From NCBI RefSeq assembly GCF_015207655.1, contig NZ_JADEWN010000007.1, positions 1-64,000 on the forward strand: 64,000 bases of DNA. The letters run 5' to 3'. Position numbers and translations under genes: made by a program. A model generated the notes under the pieces. The model saw only the letters and a program-made list of their open reading frames with translations. It did not search any database and was not told where the DNA came from. Below, piece by piece: positions 35,401-44,401 of this stretch (the stretch's first letter is position 1; the number at the start of each line of letters is the position of its first letter). Source of the DNA: Gloeocapsopsis crepidinum LEGE 06123 (lineage in GTDB: Bacteria; Cyanobacteriota; Cyanobacteriia; Cyanobacteriales; Chroococcidiopsidaceae).

Positions 35401-36456
35401 CTAGTTACGATATGCCTGCGCACCTCTATTAACAAATTGCAAGGTGAATGCTTGTTTGTAATCGGTGTTAGGTTGAAAAATTCCTGCCTGTGTCATACTT
35501 TCATAAAAAGATTGCCATCGTTCCTCGGTCATGGCACCAATTCCGAGTTGTTCAACTTCACCGGAAGCAATAATGCCGTACTCTTGAAGCTTTTCAATTC
35601 CGTAGGCAATTTGCTCGTCCGTCATTTCTGGATTTGCTTGTTTGATCAATTCATTTCCAGGTGCTGGGTTTTCTAAATAGCTATACCAACCTTTAATTGA
35701 TGCATCAACAAATCTTTGGACTAAATCCGGATTATTTTCTACTAATTCACGTTTTGTCTCAATTGTTGTTGAATAAGGTATGTAGCCATAATCTGCTAAT
35801 AAAAATATAATAGGTGTAAATCCACCTTGTCTTTCTATCGCAAACGGTTCAGATGTAATATATCCTTGTTGTGCTGATTGTTTATCTGCAAGAAATGGAC
35901 CAGGATTAAAGTTATAAGGGCGCTTTTGATCGTCTGTAAAACCAAATTTTGCTGCTAATAAAGGCCAGTATGTCACATTAGCAGAAGAAGATATATAAAT
36001 TGGTCTGCCTCTAAGATCTTCTATTGATTCAACGCCTGTGTTAGGATGAGCGAGCAAACACTGGGGATCTTTTTGGAAAATTGCTGCCACAGTAATTTTA
36101 GGTATTCCTTCAGCAACGGCATTAACTGCATCGACGCCGTACCCCATAAAAAAATCTACCGCATTTCCCATTAATAACTGAGTACCAGTTGGTACTTGCG
36201 GTCCACCCATTTGAATTGTGACATCTAAGCCGTGTTCTTTGTAGATGCCTGTAGCGATCGCTTGATAAAATCCTCCGTGTTCTGCCTGTGCTAACCAGTT
36301 TGTCCCAAAAGTGACTTGATCGAGATTATTTGTTGATTGAGAAGTATTAGCTTGTGGCTGATTATTCGTACAAGCTGCAACTACACCACTACCAATAAAC
36401 AATGAACCATATTGAATAAATCTACGACGATTTACACTATGAATAGCATGATTCAT
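35401..36456 (-). CDS. ABC transporter substrate-binding lipoprotein, NMT1/ThiY-like
   Basis: A 351-residue periplasmic binding protein. The N-terminus NRRRFIQYGSLFIGSG is a twin-arginine-like signal followed by the lipobox VVAAC, so it should be a membrane-anchored lipoprotein. TFGTNWLAQAEHGGFYQAIA and the YGIDVV-like MGYGVDAVNAVAEGIP are typical of the NMT1/THI5-like group, which binds pyrimidine precursors, sulfonates or nitrate. The ligand is not deducible; the AEHGGFYQA motif is commonest in the pyrimidine/hydroxypyrimidine branch. Confidence 0.9.
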   Translation of the reverse strand: MNHAIHSVNRRRFIQYGSLFIGSGVVAACTNNQPQANTSQSTNNLDQVTFGTNWLAQAEHGGFYQAIATGIYKEHGLDVTIQMGGPQVPTGTQLLMGNAVDFFMGYGVDAVNAVAEGIPKITVAAIFQKDPQCLLAHPNTGVESIEDLRGRPIYISSSANVTYWPLLAAKFGFTDDQKRPYNFNPGPFLADKQSAQQGYITSEPFAIERQGGFTPIIFLLADYGYIPYSTTIETKRELVENNPDLVQRFVDASIKGWYSYLENPAPGNELIKQANPEMTDEQIAYGIEKLQEYGIIASGEVEQLGIGAMTEERWQSFYESMTQAGIFQPNTDYKQAFTLQFVNRGAQAYRN

Positions 36457-36475
36457 TAATAAATCATCTCCTTTG

Positions 36476-36949
36476 TTAGCTTAACTGTGCACTACATTCT
36501 AGAATTAACCTTTGATTTTCTACTGCGTACGGCTGAATTTCTAAAGCACGACGCAAAGCTTGAATCGCAGCACTATAATTTCCCAAAGCGACATAACATA
36601 AGCCCATACCATGAAGCGCACCGAAATGAATCGGACTAAGCTTAACTACCCTTTCACAATCTGTTAACGCTCTTTGGTATTGACCATTCATGTAATACAA
36701 AACAGCACGTCGGTTCCACGCTTCAGCAAAATCAGGTTGAGCTTCAATCACTTCTGTCAATAGCGCTTCGGCTTGTTCTATTTTACCTGCTTCAACTAAC
36801 GCTTGACTTTGCTGTAATAGCTGCAATCCATAAACGCCTTTTTGTCCAAACCAATGCTTCCATAACTCTTGAGTTGCCCAATTTCGTATCTTCTCATCAG
36901 GACTTTTCAAAGCTTCCAGCAGTGGATTAATAATAGATGCTTCATCCAT
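36476..36949 (-). CDS. tetratricopeptide-repeat protein
   Basis: A 157-residue protein with about three TPR units in residues 50-150 (AEALLTEVIEAQPDFAEAWN, ALTDCERVVKLSPIHFGALH, AIQALRRALEIQPYAVENQR). The first 35 residues form a helical region with DEKIRNWATQELWKHWF. TPRs mediate protein contacts. It ends 19 bases before the binding-protein gene and appears to lead the transporter operon. A role in the transporter is not established. Confidence 0.88.
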   Translation of the reverse strand: MDEASIINPLLEALKSPDEKIRNWATQELWKHWFGQKGVYGLQLLQQSQALVEAGKIEQAEALLTEVIEAQPDFAEAWNRRAVLYYMNGQYQRALTDCERVVKLSPIHFGALHGMGLCYVALGNYSAAIQALRRALEIQPYAVENQRLILECSAQLS

Positions 36950-37267
36950 GATTTCTGATTTAACTTATTGAGTTGTCTAAGTATGCTATACTAATCCATT
37001 CTGTAGCTGTATTAGCAACCACAGTTATCTTAAAACCAAGTTAATTTATTTCTTCTTACCGTTGCAATGAATCTTAAGAAAACTAACTCGATCTTGCTTG
37101 TAATTTTATAACTAACCATATAAAACTTAAGCAAATAAATATATCCTTGTTGTATTTCAATATACCATTTTTTAGGAAAAGGATAACGTAACGTAGGTAC
37201 TCTCTATAACTATTCTCTGTAACTTCTATACTTAGTCAGGTTTATTAAGTTGTTCAAAAAAAATACA
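36950..37267. other. A+T-rich spacer upstream of the TPR/ABC operon
   Basis: About 320 bases, very A+T-rich, that should hold the promoter of the minus-strand TPR/transporter operon. I find no gene and no clear operator. A small membrane-protein frame begins beyond its right end. Confidence 0.4.
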
Positions 37268-37438
37268 TCAACTTCTTTTACTAGACTCACCAAAAATAAG
37301 CGTTCTTAACATAGTCCAGATAATGCCCACAAAAGCTGAAACTAAAAGAAAAATCATTAATAAAGCCAAGGCAGAAAATGGCGAAAATAGAGTGATAAGC
37401 AGCACCAAGACAAGAATAGCTACTAATATATTATTCAT
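37268..37438 (-). CDS. small hydrophobic membrane protein (56 residues)
   Basis: Reading from an ATG at 37438 gives MNNILVAILVLVLLITLFSP, then further hydrophobic residues ending FGESSKRS and a TGA. The protein is almost entirely two membrane helices with a short charged tail. Codon use and the positive C-terminal end look natural for a small thylakoid or plasma membrane protein. I do not see a good ribosome-binding site and do not recognise a family, so it is a tentative call. Confidence 0.4.
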   Translation of the reverse strand: MNNILVAILVLVLLITLFSPFSALALLMIFLLVSAFVGIIWTMLRTLIFGESSKRS

Positions 37439-37520
37439 ATCAATAGAATTGCGCGATCGCGTGACAACTAATTATCAGGTTAATAGCCATTATTGTTTTT
37501 GACGTCTAGCCGCAGCAATA

Positions 37521-39194
37521 TTAGCGAAGAAATTGCTCTAGCTCATTACTTGACGATCGCACTAAACTCAATGGTAATGAAGTTTCACTCACTGCTTGAG
37601 TATATGCCGAACTGAGGTAAGAGCGATATTGCGGTGAATTATTAATGTATGTCTGAAAAAATGGTACGCTCAAAGCACTTATATACGACCGTGCAACTTC
37701 TGGAGTAGGACCAATCACTTGTGGTGGTACAGTTATAGGTTCTGAACCAGGCGCAGCTTCACCAATTGTTGAGAAGTGCGTAGCACCTACAATTACAGCT
37801 AGATACTTATCTGGAGTCGTCAGCCAACTAAATGGACGAATTTGTTCAGCTAACGTGGGGGCAATAGTGTCAGCACTACCGCTGACAATCATCACAGGTA
37901 CAGCAATTTGCCTAATACTAGCTTCGCCAAAAACACTACTAGTAATTGGGTTGACTGCGATCGCTGCTTTTATGCGTGGATCGCGTAAGGCATAGTCAGT
38001 CGCTGGCAACTCCAACGCGCGACATTGCAGTAATAATGAGACATTCCACAAAGTAGAATCTTGCAATGTATTACAGTCTTGTTGCAGTTGTTTAAAGTTT
38101 AATTGTGCGCCTGCGAGGGCTAATGCGGTATAACCACCAAAAGATTGACCAATAACTCCAACTTGTTGGATATTAATGTTTCTAAATCTCGGGTCAGATA
38201 TGCGCAAACGTTCTAACTCATTGAGTAGATACCTGACATCTAGTGGACGGTTAATAAATTCATTTGGTTGTGCTACTTCCGCAGCTACTCCCGATAAAAG
38301 CGATCGCAACTGTTCTGCATTGCTTCCAGGATGTTCGGGAACCGCAACCGCAAAGCCGTAGGATGCTAGTTGAGTTGCTAAATAAATAAAACTTGTCCGA
38401 TCCGATCCTAAGCCGTGAGAAATGACAATAACTGGTGCTGGTTTTTCTAAATTCAGCGGAAGATAGATATCTGCTAAAAATTGGCGATCGCGTCTTGGAT
38501 CGAATAACGTAAGTGTTTGCTGATTCCAACTAAATGGACCTCGTTCGCGCAAATCAGGTACCCCAAAATCAATTGGTGGTTGCGTATTCGCAGCATTGAC
38601 TGCATCCTGTTGCACAAGAGCGATCGCTTGTCCAGTTTGATTCACTAATCTTTCTAACTGTTCCGCAATGCGTAAACTACGTGCTAAATCAATGCGAATA
38701 CTGCGTGTCGGAAACTGACGTAATACATTGAGTGGAGTTAGACCCTCAGGAGTCGCTGCGGCTAAAATCAACGCAGAGCGAATTGCATAAAAGCCTGGCT
38801 GACGCGCTTCAGTTTGGACAATTTGTCCCAAGCGTTTTAATAAAATGATTCCCTGCGGTGTGTAGAGAAACTGTGCAACTGCTACCGGAGTTAAATCAAT
38901 TTGCGTCAGCAGAACCCGTCGTAATTGTTCTAACTGTTGTGGACTGATGTATTGAGCATAAACTGCAAGTTCTTCATCCAGAATACCTTCTCGCGCATAC
39001 TTTTCCAGCGCCGCTACCGAAATCGAGCGCTCAACAACTGAATAAGACGCATAAATTCGTTCTGCTGTCAAGGCTTGACGCATTATTCCTACAGTAGGGA
39101 TAAAACAACACCCCAAGGAAGCTGCGACTAACCCAATTCGCCACAACAAGCGCTTGTACGCATAGGAGTTTTGTCTGCCAGGTTTAGATATCAA
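37521..39194 (-). CDS. DUF1400 plus alpha/beta hydrolase esterase
   Basis: A 557-residue secreted enzyme. A signal helix (about 15-40) is followed by the DUF1400 domain typical of cyanobacterial esterases (AERIYASYSVVERSISVAALEKYA). The C-terminal alpha/beta hydrolase has the nucleophile elbow GVIGQSFGGYTAL, the acid in MIVSGSADTIAP and the His in VGATHFST. The hydrolase part resembles platelet-activating-factor acetylhydrolase or dienelactone hydrolase. Likely periplasmic or cell-surface lipid/ester hydrolase. Alone on the minus strand. Confidence 0.9.
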   Translation of the reverse strand: MISKPGRQNSYAYKRLLWRIGLVAASLGCCFIPTVGIMRQALTAERIYASYSVVERSISVAALEKYAREGILDEELAVYAQYISPQQLEQLRRVLLTQIDLTPVAVAQFLYTPQGIILLKRLGQIVQTEARQPGFYAIRSALILAAATPEGLTPLNVLRQFPTRSIRIDLARSLRIAEQLERLVNQTGQAIALVQQDAVNAANTQPPIDFGVPDLRERGPFSWNQQTLTLFDPRRDRQFLADIYLPLNLEKPAPVIVISHGLGSDRTSFIYLATQLASYGFAVAVPEHPGSNAEQLRSLLSGVAAEVAQPNEFINRPLDVRYLLNELERLRISDPRFRNINIQQVGVIGQSFGGYTALALAGAQLNFKQLQQDCNTLQDSTLWNVSLLLQCRALELPATDYALRDPRIKAAIAVNPITSSVFGEASIRQIAVPVMIVSGSADTIAPTLAEQIRPFSWLTTPDKYLAVIVGATHFSTIGEAAPGSEPITVPPQVIGPTPEVARSYISALSVPFFQTYINNSPQYRSYLSSAYTQAVSETSLPLSLVRSSSNELEQFLR

Positions 39195-39308
39195 AGCTAC
39201 CCATTCCAGAAGATTTATGTTGATTCACCAAACGAGAACTACAAGTACCTTTTCTTCTGCTCACCCACACGCAGTTATTACTTATAAGTTAGCAACTTTG
39301 AATTTTGT

Positions 39309-40220
39309 TCACTCAAGACTCATCATTTCGCGAAGTGGTAATTTATCTAACCACTGAACGATCGCAGAATTAACTCGATCGGGGACTTCATCGTGCGGAC
39401 AATGACCTGCGTTAGGAATAGGAACAACTTCAACAGGTTCGCCGCGATCGCGCATCTGTTCATAGAGTTTTGCACCACTAATCGGTGTCCAAGGATCGTC
39501 TGCACCCCATACTACTAATAGAGGTTGTTTCACTGGCAATAACTCGGCTGGACTTGGACCTGGAGGTGCAGTGATAATTGAAGCGAAAACTTGCTGTGCG
39601 TCAGGATCGCACGCTGGCTCATACAGCATATCTACTAGTTCATCTGTTACAGCTTCGCGATTACGATATACTTGCAGCAACGTACGCCGAATTTGTGATT
39701 TTTGGCGAATTCGGTTAAAAATAGTTCTTCCTGTAATTCTCGAACGCACAAGACGATTAAACCCCGCCATAAAGATTCGCAATGGTGGATTAAGTTCATT
39801 AGGACGATGACTCAAACCACCTGCACTGTTAATCAAAACTCCACCTGCGGCAATTTCTGGATGATTTGCGACTACCATTAAACTCAGTAGCGCTCCAATT
39901 GAGTTACCAATAAATATTGCTGGTTCTTGGATATGTTCTTCCCAAAAATCCTTCAGCAGGAGTTCCCATACATCCAAGGTATAATTCAGCGGCGGTTTAC
40001 TCGAACCACCAAAACCGAGTAAGTCTAAGGCAAACACTCGATAACCCGCATCGGCTAATACAGGTATATTTTTCCGCCAGTGTCCGATACAAGCACCAAA
40101 TCCATGAACTAAGACTAAAGGGCGTCCTTCTCCTTTAACAGTGTACTGAATGCTGTATCCTTTCCAGTTCCAAATGTACTTTTCAAGGCTGCTGGTGTAT
40201 GGTATTTGCTGGGTAGTCAC
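39309..40220 (-). CDS. alpha/beta hydrolase, dehalogenase/epoxide-hydrolase-like
   Basis: A 303-residue soluble alpha/beta hydrolase. GNSIGALLSLM contains the nucleophile Ser, VWGADDPWTP the acid, and PNAGHCPHDE the catalytic His. VLVHGFGACIGHWRKNIPVLA is the oxyanion-hole HG region. Members of this group in cyanobacteria and plants include pheophytinase-like esterases, but the substrate here is unknown. The nucleophile is Ser, so haloalkane dehalogenation (Asp nucleophile) is excluded. Confidence 0.9.
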   Translation of the reverse strand: MTTQQIPYTSSLEKYIWNWKGYSIQYTVKGEGRPLVLVHGFGACIGHWRKNIPVLADAGYRVFALDLLGFGGSSKPPLNYTLDVWELLLKDFWEEHIQEPAIFIGNSIGALLSLMVVANHPEIAAGGVLINSAGGLSHRPNELNPPLRIFMAGFNRLVRSRITGRTIFNRIRQKSQIRRTLLQVYRNREAVTDELVDMLYEPACDPDAQQVFASIITAPPGPSPAELLPVKQPLLVVWGADDPWTPISGAKLYEQMRDRGEPVEVVPIPNAGHCPHDEVPDRVNSAIVQWLDKLPLREMMSLE

Positions 40221-40328
40221 AGGTCTTTATTAAAATTTGTAAAAGATTACCTTTTTATTACATAACATTTTTGTAGGGAAAAAGCACTCTGGCTAAGGAG
40301 TTGTCAATTTTAAAATTAATTTTAGTGT

Positions 40329-40564
40329 TTAGAGCGATCGCTTCACTGTATTATCTTTGTCCGACGTATAAACCGTTCTAATCGGATAAGGAATTTCAAT
40401 TTCTTCTTGCTATAAAGATAGTGCAATCTTCTAATGATGATTTCATTGACTTGTCACTGAGTTCTGATAGCTAGTTTTCGCAAGCGGGCTAAAAATCCTC
40501 TTTCAAAAATTAATCCAGCTAATAAACCACTGACAACAAACACAAGCAGAATTAACCATAGCAA
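40329..40564 (-). pseudogene. relic of an mscS-type mechanosensitive channel gene
   Basis: On the minus strand the frame from about 40564 gives a membrane helix then LAGLIFERGFLARLRKLAIR, an in-frame TGA, and QVNEIIIRRL. This matches the helix and first cytosolic residues of MscS-like channels, with the stop where Trp is usual. A second frame further on gives EEIEIPYPIRTVYTSDKD and a TAA at 40329, which is the C-terminal signature of MscS proteins. The two pieces lie side by side with the channel body missing, so a large deletion and frameshift have removed the gene. The rest of the 40221-40765 spacer shows nothing recognisable. Confidence 0.6.
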
Positions 40565-40765
40565 TACTTGTCAAAAAATACAGATGTCATTTGACTAAAG
40601 CCATGATTATGTAAAATCAAGCCTGCTTTCGCCACACTGCAATAAGATTTTTGTCAATGGTTACAAGTAATATTGTGCAACAGTGAACTCAAGTGGAAAC
40701 AGATAATGAAAATACAAAGAGCGTTCGTCCTTCCGCTTCGACGCAGTGTTAGCTGAAACAAAGTA

Positions 40766-41122
40766 TTAATTATTCTGTAACTGTAACTGTTTAATCTTAT
40801 TTAAAATAAAACTCCGAGATTCTTGCAATAGCTCGAACTGTTTATCAAGGCGCTCTAGCTGGCTATGCCAAATTTCAGCTTTCTTTTCTTTAGTGAGTCC
40901 TGATTCCCATAATTCAATACCAGAGCGTATTTCTGCGAGACTGAAGTTAGCAATTTGTCCAAGACGGATTAGGCGGATGCGTGCCAGAGATGCTTCAGTA
41001 TACTCGCGATAGCCGTTTGTTCTCCGACAGACATGCTTTTCAGTCAGCAATCCTTGCTTCTCATAATATCTCACTGTATCCGTTGTGATACCGAAATGGT
41101 TAGCTACTTCGTGAATCAGCAT
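40766..41122 (-). CDS. MerR family transcriptional regulator
   Basis: A 118-residue MerR regulator. The winged HTH is EVANHFGITTDTVRYYEKQGLL, followed by RRTNGYREYTEASLARIRLI and a coiled-coil dimer helix (residues 75-118). There is no Cys-rich metal loop, so it probably senses a small molecule or redox state, or is a minimal member. A MerR-type promoter lies in the divergent spacer at 41130-41160 and a four-helix membrane protein gene starts beyond it, which is the likely target. Confidence 0.92.
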   Translation of the reverse strand: MLIHEVANHFGITTDTVRYYEKQGLLTEKHVCRRTNGYREYTEASLARIRLIRLGQIANFSLAEIRSGIELWESGLTKEKKAEIWHSQLERLDKQFELLQESRSFILNKIKQLQLQNN

Positions 41123-41129
41123 AGCTCTC

Positions 41130-41160
41130 TTGACCTTAGAGTTACTCCATAGTTTAGCTT
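41130..41160 (+). promoter_or_regulatory. MerR-type promoter/operator with 19-bp spacer
   Basis: TTGACC at 41130-41135 and TAGCTT at 41155-41160 are separated by 19 bases, the abnormally long spacer MerR-family regulators act on. Between them lies the imperfect dyad CTTAGAGTTACTCCATAG. It reads toward the membrane-protein gene starting at 41196 and begins 8 bases beyond the merR-type gene's start, so it could control both. Confidence 0.65.
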
Positions 41161-41195
41161 ACTGGTACTGGAGAAAGTCTAAGGAGTGAGAAAGC

Positions 41196-41531
41196 ATGAA
41201 ATATAAAAAATTACTCATGTCTCGTATTTTTGCGATTTTAGTTGGGGCAATTACCATTATGTTTATTATTTTGGGGTTAACTCAAAATATAGACCTATTT
41301 AGACCTGCTGACATTGTGCTTGGAATTATTCTGATCGCAGCAGCCCTTATACCTAGAGCCAAAATGGCAGCTTTAGGAATGCTAATCGGCTATTCATATA
41401 CAGCAGGAGTTTTCTCACTATCGATAACAGCAACACTTCTCGACGGGGCTTTCAATGTAGCTTCAACCCTAGGATTGATTGTTTGTATCCTATTCATCTA
41501 TATTTTGAGTCGATGGTTGCTTGAAACTTAG
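41196..41531 (+). CDS. small four-helix membrane protein, probable MerR target
   Basis: A 111-residue protein with four hydrophobic helices (about 9-28, 38-55, 58-80, 90-108). The ribosome site AAGGAG lies nine bases before the ATG. I do not recognise the family; the pattern ILVGAITIMFIILGLTQNI and PADIVLGIILIAAALIP resembles DoxX-size membrane proteins but lacks the family's motifs. It lies downstream of a MerR-type promoter and opposite a MerR regulator, so it is probably induced by that regulator's signal. Confidence 0.75.
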   Translation: MKYKKLLMSRIFAILVGAITIMFIILGLTQNIDLFRPADIVLGIILIAAALIPRAKMAALGMLIGYSYTAGVFSLSITATLLDGAFNVASTLGLIVCILFIYILSRWLLET

Positions 41532-41744
41532 CAATATGGATAACCTTTAATAGCTCTTGTGCAAGGTTACACCTGTAAGCGATCGCCCTCACCACTGCTG
41601 CTACCTTTGGCGTATCTCCATTGGAGAATTCCTCCCTGAGTTGCTTGAAACACCACAGCCTATCTCGAACTCTCACGATAGATGAACCTGCTGAGTGCTT
41701 TCAAACACACTGACAACCTCAAAGAACGCTAGCTAACAACAAAT

Positions 41745-42626
41745 TCATTCACTTTTCGATCTCTTAAGCAGTGGTTTAAGTGAAGCGTTCGTAAATTCAG
41801 CAAAAGTGGTTGGTGTATCTAAAGTGGGTGGTACTGGAGTAAAATCAGGAGCAGTTAGACCTTTCCACATTTGAGTATATTGGGTAGCAACATCTAAACT
41901 AGCGCCTTGCTTGAGCATTGCGTCATGAAATTGCTCAAAGGTAATTTGGACGTGTTTAATAGACTGTCCTAGTACTTGACTCAGGATTGCTGCTGCTTCC
42001 TCAAAGCTAATATCGACACCGTTTAGTCCTAAAGTAGAATGTCCCTGCCAAGTGCGATTGAGTAGAAGATTTGCAGCTACCGCAGCGATATCACGAGTTG
42101 CAACCATTGGCATTCGTTGTTTGCTGGAGAAGGGAAAGAACACACTGGCGTTTTGTAATGCTTCTAGTTGGTAATAATAGTTTTCCATAAAAAAGTTAGG
42201 ACGCAGGTGAATAATATTTGTCGCGACTTGATTGAGATTTTGCTCTATCGAATGCAGTTGAGAAATTGGTCCTAAACCTGTAGGAAGGTGCGCTCCCACA
42301 CTTGAAAGATTAACGACATAAGGAATATGATGAGTTTGCACAGCCGTAGTGACAGCACGAGTGAGATCTGCATACCAAACTTTAGTGTCCGCTACGTTAA
42401 AGTTGATTGGTGAAACCCAAAATAAGGCTTCTGCGGCTTGAGTCGCTTCGACAACGAAAGCTGTGTCGGTAAGTGAACCTTGAAAGACTTTTGCTTGCTG
42501 TCGTATTGCATCACTTAGTTTCTCTGGATGTCTAGCTAACAAAATGAGGAGATCGGCTTCTGCTGTAAGAAGTTGTGTAATTTGCTGACCGACGTTTCCT
42601 GTAGGAGTCACAATTGCGATCGCCAT
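41745..42626 (-). CDS. NmrA-like NAD(P)-binding protein
   Basis: A 293-residue Rossmann protein of the atypical SDR (NmrA/QOR2) group. The nucleotide-binding loop is IVTPTGNVGQQI near the start, and the substrate pocket region includes NFFMENYYYQLEAL and PMVATRDIAAVAA. Such proteins sense or use NADPH and may be quinone reductases or regulators. An AraC-type regulator is divergent 103 bases away and is a likely controller. Confidence 0.88.
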   Translation of the reverse strand: MAIAIVTPTGNVGQQITQLLTAEADLLILLARHPEKLSDAIRQQAKVFQGSLTDTAFVVEATQAAEALFWVSPINFNVADTKVWYADLTRAVTTAVQTHHIPYVVNLSSVGAHLPTGLGPISQLHSIEQNLNQVATNIIHLRPNFFMENYYYQLEALQNASVFFPFSSKQRMPMVATRDIAAVAANLLLNRTWQGHSTLGLNGVDISFEEAAAILSQVLGQSIKHVQITFEQFHDAMLKQGASLDVATQYTQMWKGLTAPDFTPVPPTLDTPTTFAEFTNASLKPLLKRSKSE

Positions 42627-42729
42627 AGCTTTTTACTCGAATCAAATTTAAGCTACGACTATTTGTAACTTGCTTAACTTGGATAGACAATAATAAAAAG
42701 TCCAATATTTTTGTTTAATCGTCCACAAT

Positions 42730-43668
42730 ATGGATGCGCTTACAGAAATTCTACAAACAATGCCTTTGCACAGTTGCTTCCTCGGTCGCGCTGAGTTATC
42801 AGCGCCTTGGGGTATCCAAGTCAACCGTCAGCAGCATGCAGCTTTTCACATCGTTACTCAAGGAAACTGCTGGCTCAATATCGATAGTTTACAAGAGCCG
42901 ATAGCTCTCAATGCAGGAGATTTGGTAGTTTTGCCGCAAGGACATGGACATAGCTTGTGCTACAACTTGAATAGTCCGGCGATCGCACTAGAAGAGGTAT
43001 TAGCACGTCGTCCCTCTGATAATCAAAATGTGTTTTACTTTGGTGGCGGTGGAAAAGCAACAACGATTGTGTGCGGTTACTTTTACTTTGAAGATTGGGA
43101 GAATAATCCACTCATTTCTGCCTTGTCACCAGTGATTTTAATTAAAGGTGAGGCAGGACGCGCTGTCGAATGGTTAGAGGCAACACTAGAATTTTTAGCT
43201 TGTGAAAGCACCTCAACTCGTCCTGGATCGCACACTGTAATAACTCGGCTTTGCGACATTTTATTTATTCAAGCAGTACGCGCTTTTATTACTAATTTGT
43301 CTGACTGTGATGGCTGCTGGTTGCGTGCTTTAAAAAACCCGAATATTAGTAAAGCGATCGCAATTATTCATCACTCTCCTGAAAAATCTTGGACAGTTAC
43401 AACATTAGCCGAACAAGTTTGTCTGTCGCGTTCTGCTTTTGCTGAACAATTTAAAACTTTAGTAGGAGAACCACCGTTGCAATACCTAACCCAAGTACGG
43501 ATGCGCAAAGCTATACAATTTCTGCGAAATAGCCATGACAACCTAGCAAAAATTGCCGAATACGTTGGTTATGAGTCAGAAGCGGCATTTAGTACAGCAT
43601 TCAAACGCTCAATAGGTCAATCTCCAGGTAAGTATAGGCGATCGCATTGTTCAGACTATACTAAATAG
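42730..43668 (+). CDS. AraC family regulator with cupin sensor domain
   Basis: A 312-residue regulator. The N-terminal cupin_6 domain (residues 1-185) has HIVTQGNCWLNIDSLQEPI and LVVLPQGHGHSL. The C-terminal HTH_18 (about 205-305) has TTLAEQVCLSRSAFAEQFKTL and KIAEYVGYESEAAFSTAFKR. This AraC subgroup often controls a nearby SDR or oxidoreductase gene. It is divergent from the NmrA-like gene, which is its probable target. Confidence 0.92.
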   Translation: MDALTEILQTMPLHSCFLGRAELSAPWGIQVNRQQHAAFHIVTQGNCWLNIDSLQEPIALNAGDLVVLPQGHGHSLCYNLNSPAIALEEVLARRPSDNQNVFYFGGGGKATTIVCGYFYFEDWENNPLISALSPVILIKGEAGRAVEWLEATLEFLACESTSTRPGSHTVITRLCDILFIQAVRAFITNLSDCDGCWLRALKNPNISKAIAIIHHSPEKSWTVTTLAEQVCLSRSAFAEQFKTLVGEPPLQYLTQVRMRKAIQFLRNSHDNLAKIAEYVGYESEAAFSTAFKRSIGQSPGKYRRSHCSDYTK

Positions 43669-43705
43669 GTTTAATTCAATATTAAGATGTGGCATCTTGC
43701 CTGTC

Positions 43706-44137
43706 CTATAGCGGCAGCCAGTTTTCATCTAAGACTAACTCCAAACTATATGGGCATTCTTCTGGAAACGTTGATAGGTGCATTCCTGTTTGTTTCGCTG
43801 CTTGACGACGCGCACGTTGATAACTTGCTTCCAGTACCTGTGCGGGACAATCTTTTAAACTAGGACTATCTTCCAATGCTAATTCAATTTGAGTACGAGC
43901 ATCAACGATCGAATCAAGCAAACTATCTGAGCGTCGCTGTGGCTGATATTGCCACTTGAGCAAGTGTAGTAAAAGACGGGTGAGTTGACTGGCAATTCCT
44001 CGCCGTTCACTTTTGCCCAAATCTTCAATCTCCTCAATTAAATGCTCTAGATCAAGTTCCTGCCAACGTTGCTCTCGCAATAATTGTGCTGTTTGATCGA
44101 TCCACAAATTGAAGTCTGTTGCATAAGTCGCCTTCAT
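43706..44137 (-). CDS. DUF29 family protein
   Basis: A 143-residue protein covering the whole DUF29 family: YATDFNLWIDQTAQLLREQ, EEIEDLGKSERRGIASQLTRLLLHLLKW, and the end TFPEECPYSLELVLDENWLP. The family is very common in cyanobacteria and its function is unknown. It has no signal peptide or membrane segment. It converges with the AraC gene, 37 bases apart. Confidence 0.93.
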   Translation of the reverse strand: MKATYATDFNLWIDQTAQLLREQRWQELDLEHLIEEIEDLGKSERRGIASQLTRLLLHLLKWQYQPQRRSDSLLDSIVDARTQIELALEDSPSLKDCPAQVLEASYQRARRQAAKQTGMHLSTFPEECPYSLELVLDENWLPL

Positions 44138-44401
44138 GACTTGCTCTCTACATATTTAGAAATACAGCTTGTTAGGGATTATTTGACTTAATTAATGATT
44201 ACATGAGCGGCTCCAACAATTGATTATTCCATTACAAAACCCTGAAAAATCAGGAAATAACAGCATCAAGCGATCGCCCGCAATTGCAATCTCCTAAAAC
44301 TTCCTACTACGCTAAACTAAAATTTGGCGTAAGCCCCGATAACCTAGAATCTAGCGAAATAACCCATCACCTGCTGCTAGTCACTTCTATTAAATTGTCT
44401 C

